A stretch of 64,000 bases of DNA from Flammeovirgaceae bacterium 311 (GCA_000597885.1 CP004371.1:2558501-2622500); one strand, 5' to 3'; shown: positions 34,570 to 44,957, counted from the first letter of the stretch. Numbers and translations are program-made. Notes: generated from the letters alone by a model not told the origin.

Positions 34570-35407
34570 CCGTTTGCTTCATTGCATCTTTGCACTTTTG
34601 TGCCTAACAGGGGTGCATCCTTCCATGGCCCAGACGCTGCTGTTCAAAGGCAGTTTTGCCGCGCCAAAAGCAATTGCCACCGCCCAGGATGTGCAGGGCA
34701 ACCTGTACCTGGCCAATCAACAGGGGCAGGTACTTCAGTATAGTCCTAAGGGCCAGAAGTTGGCTACCTTCAGCCCGGATGAAATGCTTTCTATCAGTAG
34801 CCTGCAGGCCCTGCCAGGTTTACAGCTGCTCCTGTTCGATAGAGCCAATCAGCAGCTTTTATGGGTAGACCGTTTGCTCACCCAGGCTGGCAGCTACCGC
34901 TTAAGCACCAACAACAATACCGGCTTTATAGATGCCGTAGCAGCAGCAGAAGGAAATGGCATCTGGCTGCTCGATGGCAGCCAGCAACGCCTCCTGAAGC
35001 AACAGTTCCCCGGTGGTGAAGTGGCAGTTTCCATTCCGCTTAACCTGGTGAGCGGTGCCAATGCCAAACAAATGAAATTCAATTACCTGCGCGAATACAA
35101 AGGTAAAATCTACCTCTACAGCCCTACAGCAGGCTTTCTGGTATTCGATGCAATGGGCAATTATGAACTAACACATGATTTGCCCGGCCTTCATTCGCTG
35201 TCGCTGGATGAAGACAGGTTCTACTTTCTGCAAAGAAACCAGCTGGGCTATCTGGACCTAAAAACCCATGAGGTAGTACGCATTTCCCTTGTAGAAGCTA
35301 CTCCTGAACACCTGCTGGTAAAGGGAAGAGACATCTGGATATTTAGCAAGGGAGAGGTATATCATTATTTGATGATGCCTAATGCTGCTGCTCAGCAGGA
35401 AAAATAA
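34526..35407 (+). CDS. Secreted protein of unknown function, probable beta-propeller
   Basis: The roughly 293-residue product has a signal peptide (LLHCIFALLCLTGVHPSMAQ, cleavage after MAQ) and repeated strands of the type GNLYLANQQGQVLQYSPKGQKLATF, which resemble NHL/six-bladed propeller repeats. No catalytic motif is seen. ATGs at 34514 and 34526 and a TTG at 34553 are possible starts, all inside the end of lpxH; the coding overlap shows they are expressed together. It probably sits in the periplasm or at the outer membrane. I do not recognise a named family. Confidence 0.72.
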   Translation: MGIKWSFKSLKQLNSRLLHCIFALLCLTGVHPSMAQTLLFKGSFAAPKAIATAQDVQGNLYLANQQGQVLQYSPKGQKLATFSPDEMLSISSLQALPGLQLLLFDRANQQLLWVDRLLTQAGSYRLSTNNNTGFIDAVAAAEGNGIWLLDGSQQRLLKQQFPGGEVAVSIPLNLVSGANAKQMKFNYLREYKGKIYLYSPTAGFLVFDAMGNYELTHDLPGLHSLSLDEDRFYFLQRNQLGYLDLKTHEVVRISLVEATPEHLLVKGRDIWIFSKGEVYHYLMMPNAAAQQEK

Positions 35408-35436
35408 AAACCGCAATTACTTTTCAGCAATTGCGG
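35404..35436. terminator. Terminator between the propeller-like gene and the FKBP gene
   Basis: An 8-bp stem ccgcaatt/aattgcgg (35411-35418 with 35429-35436) lies between convergent genes. T-runs exist on both strands (TTTTTATTTT on the minus strand, CATTTTAG on the plus strand). Confidence 0.75.
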
Positions 35437-35469
35437 CATTTTAGAGAAAGAGAGAGAAGTACACCTTAT

Positions 35470-35898
35470 TTAGCTTCCAATATCCACCAGCTCGATATCG
35501 AATACCAGGTCTTTACCTGCCAGTGGATGGTTGGCATCCAGTACAATCTTTTCTTCTGTTACTTCCTTAACAACCACAGGCACCTGCTGGCCGCCATTAT
35601 TAAGCGCTAACTGCTGGCCTACCTGCGGGTATACACCTTCAGGCACCTGCTGACGCGGCACATCTATCACCATTTCTTCCCGACGTGCACCATATGCTTC
35701 ATCAGAGGGTATTTCAACTGTTTTCTGATCGCCAACAGCCATACCGTCTACAGCCTTGTCGAAGCCGGCAATCATCATACCAGCACCTATCTGAAACTCC
35801 AGCGGCTCACGGCCCTGAGAGCTATCAAATACATTTCCATCTTTTAAACGGCCTGTGTAGTGCACACGTACGCGGTCGCCTTTTTGAGCCTTCGTCAT
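35470..35898 (-). CDS. FKBP-type peptidyl-prolyl isomerase (SlyD-like)
   Basis: The enzyme speeds cis-trans isomerisation of proline bonds and acts as a folding helper. The 142-residue protein has the FKBP core VRVHYTGRLKDGNVFDSS, IPSDEAYGARREEM and an inserted flap (about 70-120, QVGQQLALNNGGQQVPV) followed by DANHPLAGKDLVFDIELVDI, the SlyD arrangement. The His-rich metal tail of E. coli SlyD is absent. There is no signal peptide. Transcribed alone. Confidence 0.93.
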   Translation of the reverse strand: MTKAQKGDRVRVHYTGRLKDGNVFDSSQGREPLEFQIGAGMMIAGFDKAVDGMAVGDQKTVEIPSDEAYGARREEMVIDVPRQQVPEGVYPQVGQQLALNNGGQQVPVVVKEVTEEKIVLDANHPLAGKDLVFDIELVDIGS

Positions 35899-36005
35899 GT
35901 TCTAAAAATTTAGTTCTAAAAATATTCTATAAGCAAGGTACGAAAACACCCTGCCCCTCACAACCTTAACGCCGCTTTTATGGCCTGTGGTGGTGTTTCC
36001 AAGGC

Positions 36006-36075
36006 CAACCTCATACCAACCTCATATCTGATACCCGATACCTGACAGCTGATCCCCCATATCCGGCATCTAACG
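36006..36075. repeat. Degenerate (A)TACC(C/T)GATACC-type repeat array
   Basis: Irregular units (AACCTCATACC, AACCTCATATC, TGATACCCGATACCTGACAG, GATCCCCCATATCCGGCATC) follow one another between the FKBP and ABC-transporter genes. The units resemble those at 11649-11678. The rest of the roughly 290-base intergenic region shows nothing else I can identify. Confidence 0.5.
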
Positions 36076-36191
36076 TTTCACCCACTATAAAATACCAACC
36101 GGTTGTCAGGAAATAGGGCCACTAACCATAATATATGAAGTGAAAAGGATATTTATTTGTACTTTAGATTAGCACCTTCCAACCCCATACT

Positions 36192-37127
36192 ATGAAGAGC
36201 GATTACATACTAGAAGTACACGGCCTTACCAAACGATATGCCGCACACACGGCACTGGAGGATGTAAGCCTGCGGGTACCCAGAGGCAGTATCTTTGGTT
36301 TGCTGGGGCCTAACGGAGCCGGCAAAACCACTCTTATCCGCATTATTACACAAATCCTGATGCCGGACGAAGGGGAGGTATTCATCAATGGAGAAGCGCT
36401 TAGGCAGGAACACATCCGCACTATTGGCTACCTGCCCGAAGAGAGGGGCCTGTATAAAAAAATGAAGGTGGGCGAACAGCTGATGTACCTGGCACAGCTA
36501 AAGGGCCTGAAGGAGAAGGAAGCACGGCAACGCATACGCCACTGGCTGGACCGGCTTAATCTTACCCAATGGGCGGGTAAAACCATAGAAGACCTTAGCA
36601 AGGGCATGGGCCAGAAGGTACAGTTTATTGCCACTGTTATGCACGAACCTGAGCTTATTATTCTGGATGAACCATTTTCAGGTTTTGATCCTGTAAATGC
36701 TAACCTCATCAAAGACGAGATCATGCAGCTTAGGGAACGTGGCAGCAGCATTATTTTCTCCACCCACCGCATGGAATCGGTAGAGGAGCTGTGCGATCAT
36801 ATTGCCCTTATTAACAAAAGCCGGAAAATACTGGACGGCACCAAGCGTGAAATCAAAGAACAGCACCGGAGCAATACCTTTATTGTGGAGCACAAAGGCT
36901 CGCTGATTGGCCTTGGCGGCGAAGTGGAGGTACTGGAAGAAAAACTGCTGGAAGAAAATTACTACCAGTCTGTTATACGGGCAATAAGGATTAGCAGCCC
37001 TAACTACCTGCTGCAGCTCCTGCTGCCGCGGGTGGAGATCCATCGCTTTGAGGAAAAGATCCCGAGCATTAATGAAATATTTATTTCAAAAGTAAAAGAA
37101 GAAGATAAGGAGGTTGCTTATGTCTAA
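36192..37127 (+). CDS. ABC transporter ATP-binding protein (NatA-type)
   Basis: The 311-residue ATPase has Walker A GPNGAGKTT, Q-loop TQILMPDEG, a signature sequence LSKGMGQK, Walker B LIILDEPFSGFDP and the H-loop STHRME. The C-terminal extension (about 220-311) is typical of the group that energises ABC-2 exporters. It ends inside the following permease gene (8-base overlap), so the two form one transporter. Substrate is unknown; NatAB-type pumps export sodium or drugs. Confidence 0.93.
   Translation: MKSDYILEVHGLTKRYAAHTALEDVSLRVPRGSIFGLLGPNGAGKTTLIRIITQILMPDEGEVFINGEALRQEHIRTIGYLPEERGLYKKMKVGEQLMYLAQLKGLKEKEARQRIRHWLDRLNLTQWAGKTIEDLSKGMGQKVQFIATVMHEPELIILDEPFSGFDPVNANLIKDEIMQLRERGSSIIFSTHRMESVEELCDHIALINKSRKILDGTKREIKEQHRSNTFIVEHKGSLIGLGGEVEVLEEKLLEENYYQSVIRAIRISSPNYLLQLLLPRVEIHRFEEKIPSINEIFISKVKEEDKEVAYV
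37107..37113 (+). promoter_or_regulatory. Strong Shine-Dalgarno sequence of the ABC permease
   Basis: AAGGAGG lies 6 bases before ATG 37120. Such a full match is rare in this window; it sits inside the upstream coding sequence and fixes the permease start at 37120 rather than the TTG at 37114. Confidence 0.75.
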
Positions 37128-38427
37128 GATAGGCCTGATCATAAAGCGCGAATATGTAACCCGGGTACGCAAAAAGTCATTCATCATCATGACAATCCTG
37201 GGGCCCCTGCTGTTTGCCGGCTTGTTTGCCATACCAATATGGCTGGCCTCCCGTGACAGTGATGATGTGCGTACTATTGCAGTGGTAGACGAAAGCGGCC
37301 TTTTCAGGGGCTCTTTCGAAGATCAGAAAGGCTTAAACTTTGACTACCTCGATGCCTCTTTGAACGAAGCAAAGATCAATATGAAGGAAAGCAACAGCTT
37401 TGGCCTGTTGTATATCCCGGATCTTGAGCTGGATAACCCCTCGGGTATTACTTTTTATTCTGAAAGCAGCGCAGGCATAGAGCTGAAGGAAAGGATTGAA
37501 CGGGTACTGGAACAGAGAATTGAAAACCTGAAGCTGGAGAAATCACAAATCGATAAAGCCACCCTCGATGCCCTGCGCACCAACGTGAGTCTAAGTGAAA
37601 TAAGCCTGGCTGGCGGCGAGGAAAAATCTGCCAATACAGGCATTTATACCGGCATTGGTTACCTGGCTTCTTTTATGATCTACATGTTTATCTTTATCTA
37701 TGGGGCACAGATTATGCGCGGTGTGCTGGAGGAGAAAACCAGCAGAATTGTGGAGGTGATCATTTCATCGGTAAAGCCTATTCAGCTGATGATCGGTAAA
37801 ACCATTGGCATTGCTGCCGTTGGCCTTACTCAGTTCGTTATCTGGATTGTGCTAACATCGCTGATTTATAGTGTTGGCCTCTCACTGATTGGCCTGGATG
37901 CCGAATCTATTTCGCAGATCAACCAGATGCCCTCTGCAGAAGCGGCAGATTTCTCATCTACGCAGCTAACTGTTGCAAAGGCCACTAGTGAGCTGGGATC
38001 GCTGAATATCCCGCTGATGATAGGAGGATTCCTGTTTTACTTTTTAGGTGGATACCTGTTGTATGGTGCCATGTTTGCTGCCATTGGCGCTGCTTCTGAC
38101 AGCGAAACAGATACTCAGCAGTTTATGGCGCCGGTTTCCATGCCCCTGGTGCTGGGCTTTGTTGTTGCCATCACAGCTGTATTGAAGGATCCGAATGGCA
38201 GCACTGCCTTCTGGTTCAGTATGATTCCTTTTACCTCACCTACCGTAATGCTTATGCGCCTGCCATTTGGTGTACCCATCTGGGAGCTGGCTACCTCTAT
38301 GGTGCTGCTGGTATTAGGCTTTTTGTTCATGACCTGGATTGCAGGCCGCATTTACCGGGTTGGCATTTTAATGCACGGCTCCAAGGTTAATTACAAAACC
38401 ATGGGCAGGTGGCTTATGATGCGCTAA
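37120..38427 (+). CDS. ABC transporter permease (ABC-2/NatB-type)
   Basis: The 435-residue inner-membrane protein has one N-terminal transmembrane helix (about 22-44), a periplasmic domain of about 150 residues, then five to six C-terminal helices beginning GYLASFMIYMFIFIYGAQIM. The motif RGVLEEKTSRIVEVIISSVKP after the second helix is the hallmark of the ABC-2 family. With the overlapping ATPase gene it forms an exporter. A terminator follows. Confidence 0.9.
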   Translation: MSKIGLIIKREYVTRVRKKSFIIMTILGPLLFAGLFAIPIWLASRDSDDVRTIAVVDESGLFRGSFEDQKGLNFDYLDASLNEAKINMKESNSFGLLYIPDLELDNPSGITFYSESSAGIELKERIERVLEQRIENLKLEKSQIDKATLDALRTNVSLSEISLAGGEEKSANTGIYTGIGYLASFMIYMFIFIYGAQIMRGVLEEKTSRIVEVIISSVKPIQLMIGKTIGIAAVGLTQFVIWIVLTSLIYSVGLSLIGLDAESISQINQMPSAEAADFSSTQLTVAKATSELGSLNIPLMIGGFLFYFLGGYLLYGAMFAAIGAASDSETDTQQFMAPVSMPLVLGFVVAITAVLKDPNGSTAFWFSMIPFTSPTVMLMRLPFGVPIWELATSMVLLVLGFLFMTWIAGRIYRVGILMHGSKVNYKTMGRWLMMR

Positions 38428-38461
38428 ACAACTGTGGTTCTAATCTTTCTTATATTAAAAA

Positions 38462-38486
38462 AGCCGGCTGGTCCGGCTTTTCTTTT
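38462..38486 (+). terminator. Terminator of the ABC transporter operon
   Basis: A 6-bp stem agccgg/ccggct (38462-38467 with 38473-38478) is followed by TTTCTTTTT. Confidence 0.8.
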
Positions 38487-38490
38487 TGCA

Positions 38491-38498
38491 TAAATTTG
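38491..38498 (+). promoter_or_regulatory. Predicted promoter -7 element of the histidine kinase gene
   Basis: TAAATTTG fits TAnnTTTG, 73 bases before the start. It follows directly on the preceding terminator. Confidence 0.4.
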
Positions 38499-38571
38499 GT
38501 GTTTATTCGTTAACAGAATTGTGCCGCAGCAAAAAGGCTAAACCTGCAGCTAATAAACACCGCCCGCCCCC

Positions 38572-39789
38572 ATGGCCCGACCCCTTCGAGAAACCGCTGA
38601 GCTAAATCTTTACCGCCACAAAAGCACCATTAAAATACTGGTAGGACTTATTGCCATTTTGATTGTGGTGGTATCGGTCTATTACAACAATTTTATTGTG
38701 CACATGCTCAAAGAACGGGAGCGCAACACTGTAGACTTGTTTGCCCGCTCTATTGAGTTTATGGCAGAACAGGGCGACCATGCCAACGTTACCTTTATCA
38801 ATGAAAACATCATAAAAAGTAACACCACCATTCCTGTGATCCTGGCCGACCAAATGGGTGAACCTACTTTAGACTACTTAAACCTGGATATACCTGAAAA
38901 CTTACCCGAGGCAGCGCTGTATGAAATGCTGCGGGCTGAAATTGTTAACATGCGGGCCGAGAATGAGCCCATACAGGTAATATACCGGAATGCGGCCAAC
39001 CAGGTAGAACATGTAGAATATGTCTTTTACCGCAACTCTGATCTGCTTCGCCAGCTAAGCTATTATCCCTTCATACAGCTTAGTACTATTTTACTCTTTG
39101 GAGCACTTGCCTATCTGGCCTTTAGCTATAGCCGCACGGCAGAGCAAAACAGGGTGTGGGTAGGGCTTGCCAAAGAAACAGCACATCAGCTGGGCACCCC
39201 CCTCTCCTCACTGATGGCCTGGCTTGAGTACCTAAGGGCAGATGAACGCACCCAGCAGCACGAGGCCCTGCCTGAAATGGCCAAGGATCTGGAGAAGCTG
39301 CACCTCATTACAGAACGCTTTAGTAACATTGGATCGGTGCCCGTTCTGGAGCTAACCTCAGTACCTGATATGATCCATAACTCGATAAATTACCTGCAAA
39401 AGCGTATCAGCACCAAGGTAAAGATTACGGTGAGCAGTGTAGGCAACGATTTACGTGCACAGCTCAACCCCCACCTCTTTGGCTGGGTAATCGAAAATGT
39501 AATTAAAAATGCTGTAGATGCCATGAGTGGCATTGGTACTATCGATATTCGCATAGCACCAGGCAGCAACAATACCGTTTATATTGATATAGTAGACAAT
39601 GGCAAGGGCATTTCCAAGGCTAACATTAAAAAGGTGTTTCAGCCTGGCTTCACCACCAAAAAACGGGGCTGGGGCCTGGGCCTAACCCTGGCAAAACGTA
39701 TAATTGACCATTACCACCAGGGCCGTATTTACGTTAAGCAAAGTGAACCCAATGTTGGCACCACTTTCCGGATTGTGCTGCGTAGCTAA
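38572..39789 (+). CDS. Sensor histidine kinase
   Basis: The 405-residue membrane kinase has two transmembrane helices (about 22-42 and 165-185) enclosing a periplasmic sensor of about 120 residues. The H-box follows with the phosphorylated His205 in KETAHQLGTPLSS, then the ATPase with N-box NVIKNAVDAM, G1 VDNGKGI and G2 GWGLGLTLAKRII. The HQLGTPLSS form of the H-box is typical of a Bacteroidota group. No response regulator is adjacent, so it is an orphan in this window; its signal is unknown. Confidence 0.93.
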   Translation: MARPLRETAELNLYRHKSTIKILVGLIAILIVVVSVYYNNFIVHMLKERERNTVDLFARSIEFMAEQGDHANVTFINENIIKSNTTIPVILADQMGEPTLDYLNLDIPENLPEAALYEMLRAEIVNMRAENEPIQVIYRNAANQVEHVEYVFYRNSDLLRQLSYYPFIQLSTILLFGALAYLAFSYSRTAEQNRVWVGLAKETAHQLGTPLSSLMAWLEYLRADERTQQHEALPEMAKDLEKLHLITERFSNIGSVPVLELTSVPDMIHNSINYLQKRISTKVKITVSSVGNDLRAQLNPHLFGWVIENVIKNAVDAMSGIGTIDIRIAPGSNNTVYIDIVDNGKGISKANIKKVFQPGFTTKKRGWGLGLTLAKRIIDHYHQGRIYVKQSEPNVGTTFRIVLRS

Positions 39790-39831
39790 TACGGTACAGG
39801 CCGCAAGGCTGATATTGGTTAAAAATAGCCG

Positions 39832-39839
39832 TACCTTTG
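39832..39839 (+). promoter_or_regulatory. Predicted promoter -7 element of the pseudouridine synthase gene
   Basis: TACCTTTG is an exact consensus match 17 bases before the start codon. Confidence 0.5.
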
Positions 39840-39856
39840 CGTAAACTTTTTGCCTT

Positions 39857-40594
39857 ATGAAGAACCGACCTCCTTTTACCGTCATATACGAAGATAACCA
39901 CCTGCTCATTGTAAATAAAGCTGCCGGTATTCTGGTGCAGGGCGATGCTACAGGCGATAAAACCCTGGCAGATTATGCCAAAGATTATATCAGGGAGAAG
40001 TATGAGAAGCCGGGTGATGTTTTTTTAGGCGTGGTGCACAGAATAGACCGCCCGGTTAGTGGCGCTGTGATACTGGCACGTACCAGCAAAGCGCTGGAGC
40101 GCATGAACAAAATGTTCCAGAGCAAAAAAGTATATAAAACCTATTGGGCTGTTGTAAAGAACAGACCTAAAGAAAAAATAGGGAGGCTGGTACACTGGTT
40201 AATAAAAGACGAAAGCCGCAATGTAACCACTGCCTATGATTATGAAATACCTGAGGGCAAGCGCTCTGAGCTTACCTATAAAGTACTGGGTCATTTGAAC
40301 GACCACTACCTGCTGGAAGTACAGCCTCTTACCGGCAGGCCGCACCAGATCAGGGTACAACTGGCCAGCATGGGTTGCCCCATCCGGGGAGATTTAAAAT
40401 ATGGTTTCTCTAAACCAAATCCTGATGGCAGTATTAACCTGCACGCCAAAAACCTGAAGTTTGAGCATCCGGTAAAAAAAGAGCCTCTTTTTATCAGGGC
40501 TGGCCTGCCCGAAACCAATTTCTGGGAGCAGTATTTAACCCTGGAAGATCAAAAGCTGAAGATGAACAAGCTGGACAATATGTTCGGTGCGTAA
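39857..40594 (+). CDS. RluA-family pseudouridine synthase
   Basis: The enzyme isomerises uridine to pseudouridine in rRNA or tRNA. The 245-residue protein has the catalytic motif VHRIDRPVSGAV with Asp64, the YEDNHLLIVNKAAG start of the catalytic domain, and TGRPHQIRVQLASMG. There is no N-terminal S4 domain, so it belongs with the short RluA-like group of uncertain target rather than RluC/RluD. It ends at a hairpin terminator. Confidence 0.92.
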   Translation: MKNRPPFTVIYEDNHLLIVNKAAGILVQGDATGDKTLADYAKDYIREKYEKPGDVFLGVVHRIDRPVSGAVILARTSKALERMNKMFQSKKVYKTYWAVVKNRPKEKIGRLVHWLIKDESRNVTTAYDYEIPEGKRSELTYKVLGHLNDHYLLEVQPLTGRPHQIRVQLASMGCPIRGDLKYGFSKPNPDGSINLHAKNLKFEHPVKKEPLFIRAGLPETNFWEQYLTLEDQKLKMNKLDNMFGA

Positions 40595-40619
40595 AGCCAT
40601 CATTCTGCTACAGATTGAT

Positions 40620-40656
40620 AAGGGGTAAAAGATTATTTACCCCCTTAAACTTTTTA
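40620..40656 (+). terminator. Terminator of the pseudouridine synthase gene
   Basis: A stem aaggggtaa/ttaccccctt (40620-40628 with 40637-40646, one bulge) is followed by AAACTTTTTATTT. Confidence 0.75.
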
Positions 40657-41061
40657 TTTCTTAGGCTTCATGTGCAGCAGCATCCAGTTTACAAAGGCCA
40701 GCAGCAATACCAGCAAAATGGTAAAACCAATCACCCCAATGCCCCATACAATTGTTTTGGCACCGGTCCCTGCAGCAGCAATAATACCGGGGAGGCTAAG
40801 CGTGGTCAGCCAGAGGGTGAAGCAGATCAATACGCCGCAGAGTGTCCGCCAGAGCCACTGATTATTCCATAAAACCTGCGCAGCCAGCAGCAATGCTGGC
40901 AAAAAGACCAGCACTCCATAGGGGGTACCGAACGAATTAGGGATCAGCAGCCGGTTAAAGTTTCCATTACTGTTGTTAATGTACAACCAAAACAAGAGCA
41001 GGACTAGGTACACGATCCGCTGCAAGAGCGGCTGGGTTAACCATTTTTCAATCTTTTTCAC
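40654..41061 (-). CDS. Hypothetical membrane protein
   Basis: The product has four likely transmembrane helices (starting LQRIVYLVLLLFWLYIN, GVLVFLPALLLAAQVLW, TLCGVLICFTLWLTTLSL, GIGVIGFTILLVLLLAFVNWMLL) and a basic C-terminus. I take the GTG at 41061 (VKKIEKWLTQ), giving 135 residues; an ATG at 41193 would add 44 residues that do not look coding. No family is recognised. It is alone, between convergent and co-directional neighbours that have their own terminators. Confidence 0.6.
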   Translation of the reverse strand: MKKIEKWLTQPLLQRIVYLVLLLFWLYINNSNGNFNRLLIPNSFGTPYGVLVFLPALLLAAQVLWNNQWLWRTLCGVLICFTLWLTTLSLPGIIAAAGTGAKTIVWGIGVIGFTILLVLLLAFVNWMLLHMKPKK

Positions 41062-41213
41062 ACAATAGACTGATAATACGCTGTGGCTGAGAAGAGATAG
41101 TGTCCGATAAATGCCTGATGGAGAATTACTTTGCTGCAGCAATTCTCCTGATGAATAAGCGCCCAAATTAACATCTATTCTGATGCTCAGCAAGTACAGC
41201 CGTTAACTCCAAA

Positions 41214-41250
41214 AATAAAAAGAGCTGCTCCATGGAGCAGCTCTTTTTAT
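41214..41250. terminator. Palindromic terminator downstream of the lipoprotein gene
   Basis: A perfect 24-base palindrome (41221-41244) with a CATG centre is flanked by A5 and T5 runs, so it can act on both strands. It lies 24 bases after the stop of the minus-strand lipoprotein gene. Confidence 0.88.
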
Positions 41251-41267
41251 TCTATAGCAGCATTCAA

Positions 41268-41669
41268 CTATTCTGGCTTTAGGCGCAGGGTAGAACCATC
41301 ACTGGCGTGTAATACCATATTATCATTTTCCAGCTCCTGCACATGAAAAACTTCTTTTACATCCTGGCGGTCATCGAAGGTAACTTCCAGTTGTTTCTGA
41401 CTCTCATTATAATTCCAGCGGCCAGTCTGGAACTCGGCATCCTCCTGTATCTGAAAGGTGCCATTCGCATAAAAAATCATTTTTTGGCCTTGTTCTGCAT
41501 TGCTAAGTTTCTGCTTATCACCCTGTGCATTAGTTTCCCGACTGGCAACCCAGGTTTTGCTATTTTCTCCTGCAACCATCTGCCGCGGGTTTTCATTCTG
41601 ATTCCCACAGGCAGCCAGCAGAAACAAGGGTAACAGCAGCAGCAAAGTATAATACCGGACTAGTTTCAT
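41268..41669 (-). CDS. Small lipoprotein, lipocalin-like
   Basis: The 133-residue protein has a lipoprotein signal with lipobox LLAAC (Cys about residue 21) followed by GNQNENP, so it is anchored in a membrane. The mature part contains KTWVASRET, MIFYANGTFQI and GRWNYNESQKQLEVTF, a pattern of short beta-strands as in small lipocalin-like domains found in this phylum. No ligand site is visible. It is a single gene with a strong terminator. Confidence 0.75.
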   Translation of the reverse strand: MKLVRYYTLLLLLPLFLLAACGNQNENPRQMVAGENSKTWVASRETNAQGDKQKLSNAEQGQKMIFYANGTFQIQEDAEFQTGRWNYNESQKQLEVTFDDRQDVKEVFHVQELENDNMVLHASDGSTLRLKPE

Positions 41670-41788
41670 AAGAAAATCGTTTGTTTAAAAAAAATATATC
41701 CGTAGAACCAGCAAGTTTCCATAATGTTTTGTGCAAAAACCTTTAACAGCTGCCATCGTACTATTCAATAATATCAGATTTTTTTACT

Positions 41789-42148
41789 ATGGGACTAAAG
41801 GATTTTTTCCGCAAAGGAAAAGAAGAAAAAATAGAACAAAAACAGCCTACAAGGCCGCAGCAACCGGGACAGCAAGGCACAGGTTCGTTGGTAGACCTGC
41901 AGCCGAAGCAGCAGCCTAATTCTACACAGGCTAGTACTGCACAGGACCGGCAGCCTGTACAGAACCATACAGGCACTATCTCGCCCGAGTATTATGAGAT
42001 CAAAAAAGGTGATACTCTTTCGGCTATAGCAAAACGTCAGTATGGTGATGCTTCAAAATGGCAAACCATTTATAATGCCAATAAGGATACCATCAAAAAC
42101 CCAGACCTGATTTACCCGGGACAGAAAATTAAGCTACCCAAGCAATAA
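41789..42148 (+). CDS. LysM-domain protein
   Basis: The 119-residue protein starts with a charged 20-residue segment, then a Gln/Pro/Thr-rich disordered linker (about 20-68), and ends with one LysM domain (about 70-119: [32 protein letters not shown] in part, closing YPGQKIKLP). LysM binds GlcNAc polymers such as peptidoglycan. There is no obvious signal peptide, like the BON/LysM small proteins (YgaU-type) of other bacteria. Terminated by a hairpin shared with atpC. Confidence 0.87.
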   Translation: MGLKDFFRKGKEEKIEQKQPTRPQQPGQQGTGSLVDLQPKQQPNSTQASTAQDRQPVQNHTGTISPEYYEIKKGDTLSAIAKRQYGDASKWQTIYNANKDTIKNPDLIYPGQKIKLPKQ

Positions 42149-42172
42149 TTATTATCTAATATAGTATTACCC

Positions 42173-42212
42173 AAAAAAAGGCCACTCCAGGTAATGGAAT
42201 GGCCTTTTTTAT
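42173..42212. terminator. Bidirectional terminator between the LysM gene and atpC
   Basis: A 12-bp stem with one mismatch (42178-42189 with 42195-42206) is flanked by A7 on the left and T6 on the right, so it serves both convergent genes. Confidence 0.88.
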
Positions 42213-42229
42213 AATGGTCCCGGTAGTTG

Positions 42230-42481
42230 TTATCCGCTAATGAGGCGTTCTACCAAAACAGATATTTTATTGTTTAATACTTCCACTACCCCACCATCTA
42301 CCTCCAGCGTGCGGCGGCCTTCAGATTTGCTCACATAGGTGATTTTGCCCTGTGCCAGTGTGCTGATAAGCGGAGCGTGGTTGGTAAGTACCTGAAAAGA
42401 GCCCTTAGCGCCAGGGAAAGTGGCACTATCTACCTCACCTTCATATACTTTTTTATCGGGAGTGATTATTTCTAAAAACAT
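42230..42481 (-). CDS. atpC: ATP synthase epsilon subunit
   Basis: The F1 subunit that links rotor to catalytic head and can inhibit ATP hydrolysis. The 83-residue protein comprises the N-terminal beta-sandwich (MFLEIITPDKKVYEGEVDSATFPGAKGSF, in parts, and TNHAPLISTLAQGKI). The C-terminal helical hairpin that inhibits hydrolysis in other bacteria is absent, which is usual for Bacteroidota. It lies one base after atpD. Confidence 0.95.
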   Translation of the reverse strand: MFLEIITPDKKVYEGEVDSATFPGAKGSFQVLTNHAPLISTLAQGKITYVSKSEGRRTLEVDGGVVEVLNNKISVLVERLISG

Positions 42482-42482
42482 A

Positions 42483-43991
<1,509 letters not shown>

Positions 43992-44030
43992 TTATTTGAA
44001 AAAGAATTAACGCTTGGGTTTTTCAGAGGG

Positions 44031-44060
44031 CAAAATTAACTTAAAAAGCTTTCAAAGCAA
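44031..44060 (-). promoter_or_regulatory. Predicted atpDC promoter
   Basis: On the minus strand TTG (44060-44058), a 19-nt spacer and TAATTTTG (44038-44031) match the Bacteroidota consensus. The leader would be about 40 bases. Confidence 0.7.
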
Positions 44061-44123
44061 AGTGATTATCTATTTTTCAGCCCGGATACTTACACCTGTT
44101 TAGCAGGCAATTTTCATTAAACC

Positions 44124-44957
44124 CTACTCCCTTTCTTCTTCTACGATAATGACTCCCCAATCATAAGAAGCTACCTGAAAAAAGCCCAGCGGCTGATTGT
44201 CGGGATTGGTAAGATTAATGACATTGCTGGTAGGATTCCGGGGCGGTGGGCTAAACAGGCCGCCATCGTTAAACAGCAGCGAACGCAGCTCAACATAGTA
44301 ATTGTACATGGCTGCATCCAGGCTGTAAAGCTCCAGGCGCACTGTATCGCCTGGTTGAAAAGGATATTGCAGCTGCTCCACTATTCTGCTAGGTACAAAG
44401 CGGCTGTCGGGTACCAGCAAATCTGTGCGGTCGTTGTAAAGCGAATCGTTCTCATACACCTTTACGCGGTAATAATCGGCTGCTTCCTCTGGTATAATAC
44501 CATATAAGGTAATGTAATAGCCTGCATCAAATACGGGAGGCACTGCCTCGTAAAAATTTACCGAGAGCGAGTCTACGATACCTTTCGGCATTAAAGTGCC
44601 CGATGATGCATACTGCTGCCCCTGCCAGTCAATGCTTAAATTGTACGACCTGCCCACCACCCCCTGCAGGGATTGTGTTGCATACACCCCATTGCCGGTA
44701 TAGACCAGCTGCTCCACATTACCGGCATTGTCGCTTATGGTCACCACAGCGTCTTCTACCACAGGTACCGGAGCAGTACTAAAATAGTCCTGGCTAAGCG
44801 TTAGTTTAACGGTGTGGGGACCTTCTGTATCTATGAGATGCCCCTCTACTATCAGCCGGGCCTCCTGCAGGGGCAGGTCCAGTGTTACAAGCTCCCGGCA
44901 GGAGGCCGCTGCTATTACCAGCAGTAGCAGGAATATATATCTTCTGAAGCGTATCAT
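44124..44957 (-). CDS. DUF4249 family lipoprotein
   Basis: The 277-residue protein has a lipoprotein signal with lipobox AASC (Cys about residue 20), then the family's opening LDLPLQEARLIVEGHLID and a beta-sandwich-rich body with conserved TVKLTLSQDY. DUF4249 proteins regularly accompany TonB-dependent receptors in Bacteroidota, presumably as surface partners in substrate capture. Here the ATG overlaps the receptor's stop by four bases (ATGA), so the two are translated together. The substrate is unknown. Confidence 0.87.
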   Translation of the reverse strand: MIRFRRYIFLLLLVIAAASCRELVTLDLPLQEARLIVEGHLIDTEGPHTVKLTLSQDYFSTAPVPVVEDAVVTISDNAGNVEQLVYTGNGVYATQSLQGVVGRSYNLSIDWQGQQYASSGTLMPKGIVDSLSVNFYEAVPPVFDAGYYITLYGIIPEEAADYYRVKVYENDSLYNDRTDLLVPDSRFVPSRIVEQLQYPFQPGDTVRLELYSLDAAMYNYYVELRSLLFNDGGLFSPPPRNPTSNVINLTNPDNQPLGFFQVASYDWGVIIVEEERE

